8,152 bases of DNA from positions 1-8,152 of the forward strand of contig JAEXBC010000079.1 of NCBI GenBank assembly GCA_023457875.1, in the 5' to 3' direction. Below are positions 6,146 to 8,152 of the stretch, piece by piece. Position numbers and translations under genes: made by a program. The first letter of the stretch is position 1. Each line of letters opens with the position of its first letter. The notes below the pieces were generated by a model, which saw only the letters and a list, made by a program, of their open reading frames with translations, searched no databases and was not told the DNA's origin. This DNA comes from Bacillota bacterium (GTDB lineage Bacteria > Bacillota > Clostridia > Lachnospirales > Cellulosilyticaceae).

Positions 6146-7050
6146 TATAAGTCACCCTCAATCAAATTCAAAATGCTTTTAACGGGCTCGCAGTAATTTT
6201 CATCAACGTACTTACTTCTGCCATCACGTAAAATAGTTTCTGCAGTTTTGCTCATCGCTTTATAGGCGCTTCTCATTAAATGGTTGGCATAAATGATAAT
6301 ATCCGCACCCCTTTGATGTAATTCTTTATCAGTAAAATGGTTGTATGCAGTAGGAATAAATACTAATGGAACCTCTGGAAATTCAGATTTAAAAAGGGAA
6401 GCAAAGTCAAAAACACCATAACCGTCTGCTTTTGCACTATGGATTACGATACCATCTGCGCCTGCCTCTATATATTTTTTTGCCCTTTCCATTGCATCTT
6501 GGGCTGTCTTTCCCACAATCAAGCTTTCAATTCGAGCAAAAATCATAAACTCATCCGTTATTTGCGCTTGCTTCCCTCTACGGATTTTTTCTGAAAATGC
6601 TATTACATCTTCAAGTTCATGAGGCCTATCTGTGCCATAGAGTGAATTCTTTTTTTCGCCCCTTTTATCCTCAATCACAACCGCTGATACACCTAACCTT
6701 TCAAGCGTTCTAACATAACGGCAAAAATGTGCCACTTGTCCCCCTGTATCTCCATCAAGAATAATCGGCTTGGTGGTTACTTCCATGATATCATTCACGG
6801 CATTTATCTTTTCGGACATATCCACTAGTTCAATATCTGGTTTGCCCTTAAAGGATGCATGACACAAACTGCTCATCCACATTGCATCAAACTCTATCAT
6901 ATTACCATCCTCATCTTGGATTATGGTATGCTCTGCGATCAGTCCACAAAGACCATTTGATGCCTCTAGAACTCTTAAAAAAGGCTTATCATTTATTAGA
7001 CTTCTTAGACTACTGCGTCTGTATTCAGGGAGAGTTTTTATATTTGTCAT
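6145..7050 (-). CDS. aepX: Phosphoenolpyruvate mutase
   Basis: This 301-residue isocitrate-lyase-superfamily enzyme rearranges phosphoenolpyruvate into phosphonopyruvate, forming the C-P bond that begins nearly all phosphonate synthesis. The diagnostic signature EDKxxxxxNS is present as EDKRGEKKNS (127-136) and separates true mutases from isocitrate lyases and phosphonopyruvate hydrolases. Other landmarks are WMSSL (58-62), the metal-binding DGDTGG (99-104), ARIESLIVG (172-180) and the DGIVIHSAKADG region (199-210). It is a stand-alone mutase with no fused cytidylyltransferase domain. The ATG at 7050 overlaps the preceding gene by 4 nt (ATGA), and phosphonopyruvate decarboxylase follows with a 1-nt overlap. 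Confidence 0.97.
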   Translation of the reverse strand: MTNIKTLPEYRRSSLRSLINDKPFLRVLEASNGLCGLIAEHTIIQDEDGNMIEFDAMWMSSLCHASFKGKPDIELVDMSEKINAVNDIMEVTTKPIILDGDTGGQVAHFCRYVRTLERLGVSAVVIEDKRGEKKNSLYGTDRPHELEDVIAFSEKIRRGKQAQITDEFMIFARIESLIVGKTAQDAMERAKKYIEAGADGIVIHSAKADGYGVFDFASLFKSEFPEVPLVFIPTAYNHFTDKELHQRGADIIIYANHLMRSAYKAMSKTAETILRDGRSKYVDENYCEPVKSILNLIEGDL

Positions 7051-7691
7051 ATATCATCATTCCTATTCTTATAGAATAATAATCTTTTTGAAAGGGTAAA
7101 AATCGTATTTGCTCCTGTGTAGATGACCTTGTAAAATGGATAGCGCTGCATATATTCACTATACCCCATTGAAAACTTCCTCTCTAAATATCCCTCAAAA
7201 AATTGGTACTGACTTAGTAGCTTATCCAAATCCTTGATAGAATATTTATAATAGGGCTTATCCAGCTTCACTGCTCCTGTAAGCTGCACAACTTTCGCTG
7301 TAAAGGACATACAATTATGTGTCTTATAAACTTTAAAGCCATGCAAAAATGGCATGGTTATCATCGAAAACAGATTGAATAGGTATTGGTTGTCATTTTC
7401 GCATTGGCTGATAAAACCATTTACGTCGGCAAAATTTTTATTAGTTACAGGAATTTTAAACACCTTAATTTTTACGTGCTTATGTTTACCAAAAGCATAA
7501 TAATCTCGATATTCATGCATAAATCCTGCATCAAGGGGAAGATAATGCTTCCTGCGTGAGAAGGTCACAAAGTCCTCTAAAGAGCCATCAATACTCACCG
7601 CTATATGGGTGTATTCATAGTGGGAAATTTCTCGTGCAATTTTGCCTAAACCTGTATGTGCTTTAATCAAAACAACATAAATATGTTTCAT
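7047..7691 (-). CDS. Probable papain-like (permuted NlpC/P60, LRAT-like) hydrolase or acyltransferase
   Basis: I do not recognise a named family, but this 214-residue protein has the layout of circularly permuted NlpC/P60 (YiiX/LRAT-like) proteins. A histidine lies early in HYEYTHIAVSIDG (His29), and a cysteine lies late in HNCMSFTAKVVQLTG (Cys127), at the start of a helix. The stretch NQYLFNLFSM between them fits the Y/F-rich segment seen before the cysteine in such proteins. No signal peptide is evident, so it would act in the cytoplasm or at the inner membrane face. Members act on peptides or, in the LRAT group, on lipid acyl chains. Its place between a CDP-alcohol phosphotransferase (4-nt overlap) and PEP mutase (4-nt overlap) makes a lipid role attractive, but this is inference. 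The C-terminal 50 residues are aromatic and basic. Confidence 0.6.
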   Translation of the reverse strand: MKHIYVVLIKAHTGLGKIAREISHYEYTHIAVSIDGSLEDFVTFSRRKHYLPLDAGFMHEYRDYYAFGKHKHVKIKVFKIPVTNKNFADVNGFISQCENDNQYLFNLFSMITMPFLHGFKVYKTHNCMSFTAKVVQLTGAVKLDKPYYKYSIKDLDKLLSQYQFFEGYLERKFSMGYSEYMQRYPFYKVIYTGANTIFTLSKRLLFYKNRNDDI

Positions 7692-8152
7692 TGCTCCTCC
7701 TGCTTTTTAAGTCTTCGAAACAACTGAACAATTAAACGTATCATCTCATAGTATGTAGGTATTAGCCCTATAAAAATAATCATGTCTGCCATTTTTAAAT
7801 CAAGACCAAATACGCAAAATATAGTTTTTGACTTGAAAATCATACTTAGTATCGCAACCGCAGCGTAGGTCAGATGAGCCTCTATTGGTCCCAGCCTTGG
7901 GAAAAGGAATTCATTAAAATAAATAATGTAATTCATTGCCGTCACATTAACAAGACCATATACCGGAATAGCAAAAGCCATAATTTCCAGATTGGCATAA
8001 GGTGATAGCCCCAAAGCTAACATTAAAAAAGTTGAAAAGAAAACATCGGTAATCAGATCAAAATAGGCACCTGATCTAGAAGACATATTTCGGCTCCTTG
8101 CTACATAGCCGTCTAAATCATCTGCAATAAGGTGAACGAATACGCCAATTAG
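7688..8152 (-). CDS. CDP-alcohol phosphotransferase, C-terminal part (start outside window)
   Basis: The frame is open to the right edge, so the ATG at 8086 is an internal methionine and the true start lies beyond 8152. The visible 154 residues include the full family signature DxxDGxxAR-x8-GxxxDxxxD (visible residues 11-36, nucleotides 8122-8045), starting DDLDGYVARS, with all four metal-binding aspartates. Several hydrophobic segments follow, as in this membrane-embedded family, and a basic tail RRLKKQEEQ ends it. The enzymes move a phospho-alcohol headgroup from a CDP- or CMP-linked donor to a second alcohol. With a PEP mutase pathway and a cytidylyltransferase in the same operon, the donor is plausibly CMP-AEP and the acceptor a diacylglycerol-type lipid; an ordinary phospholipid synthase is the alternative. 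It overlaps the next gene by 4 nt (ATGA). Confidence 0.92.
   Translation of the reverse strand, partial: LIGVFVHLIADDLDGYVARSRNMSSRSGAYFDLITDVFFSTFLMLALGLSPYANLEIMAFAIPVYGLVNVTAMNYIIYFNEFLFPRLGPIEAHLTYAAVAILSMIFKSKTIFCVFGLDLKMADMIIFIGLIPTYYEMIRLIVQLFRRLKKQEEQ

Noticed and set aside
6855..7079. Open frame of 74 codons on the plus strand
   Set aside because: It is antisense to the start of PEP mutase, a clearly coding region, and lacks translation signals.
1..8152. tRNA, rRNA, CRISPR array, transposase or phage genes
   Set aside because: No cloverleaf, regularly spaced repeat, terminal inverted repeat or recognisable mobile-element protein was found on either strand.

Overview
The window comes from a low-GC Gram-positive bacterium, most likely a member of the Clostridia (Bacillota). 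This rests on the A+T-rich sequence, strong AGGAGG-type ribosome binding sites, and the neighbourhood of DUF951, rpsF and ssb that is conserved in Bacillota. The species cannot be named from the sequence alone. Every supported gene lies on the minus strand, so the window reads biologically from right (8152) to left (1).

Right part (8152 to about 3597) holds a phosphonate operon. It starts outside the window with a CDP-alcohol phosphotransferase, seen here as a C-terminal fragment that keeps the whole catalytic motif. Then come a papain-like (permuted NlpC/P60 or LRAT-like) protein, phosphoenolpyruvate mutase, phosphonopyruvate decarboxylase and a CTP-dependent nucleotidyltransferase. These five genes overlap by 1 to 4 nt, which indicates one translationally coupled unit. 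The chemistry fits PEP to phosphonopyruvate to phosphonoacetaldehyde, then, after an aminotransferase not seen here, 2-aminoethylphosphonate (AEP), CMP-AEP, and transfer to a lipid alcohol. The likely product is a phosphonolipid headgroup or another membrane-anchored phosphonate. A sixth gene of unknown function follows after 69 nt and is broken by an in-frame amber codon.

Middle part (3596 to about 879) holds a Rob-type AraC regulator (N-terminal double HTH, C-terminal GyrI-like effector domain) followed by its probable target, a two-gene ABC-2 exporter. A 19-bp element, identical at 17 positions, sits upstream of both the regulator and the exporter and resembles a marbox. It is the best candidate for the regulator's operator. 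An intrinsic terminator follows each transcription unit (regulator and exporter).

Left part (about 854 to 1) is core genome: DUF951 with its own promoter, then rpsF (ribosomal protein S6) with a strong ribosome binding site, and the first codons of ssb. The accessory export and phosphonate genes therefore abut a conserved housekeeping locus.

The most interesting content is the compact phosphonolipid-type operon with its papain-like member, the amber-interrupted unknown gene, and the shared regulator/exporter operator.
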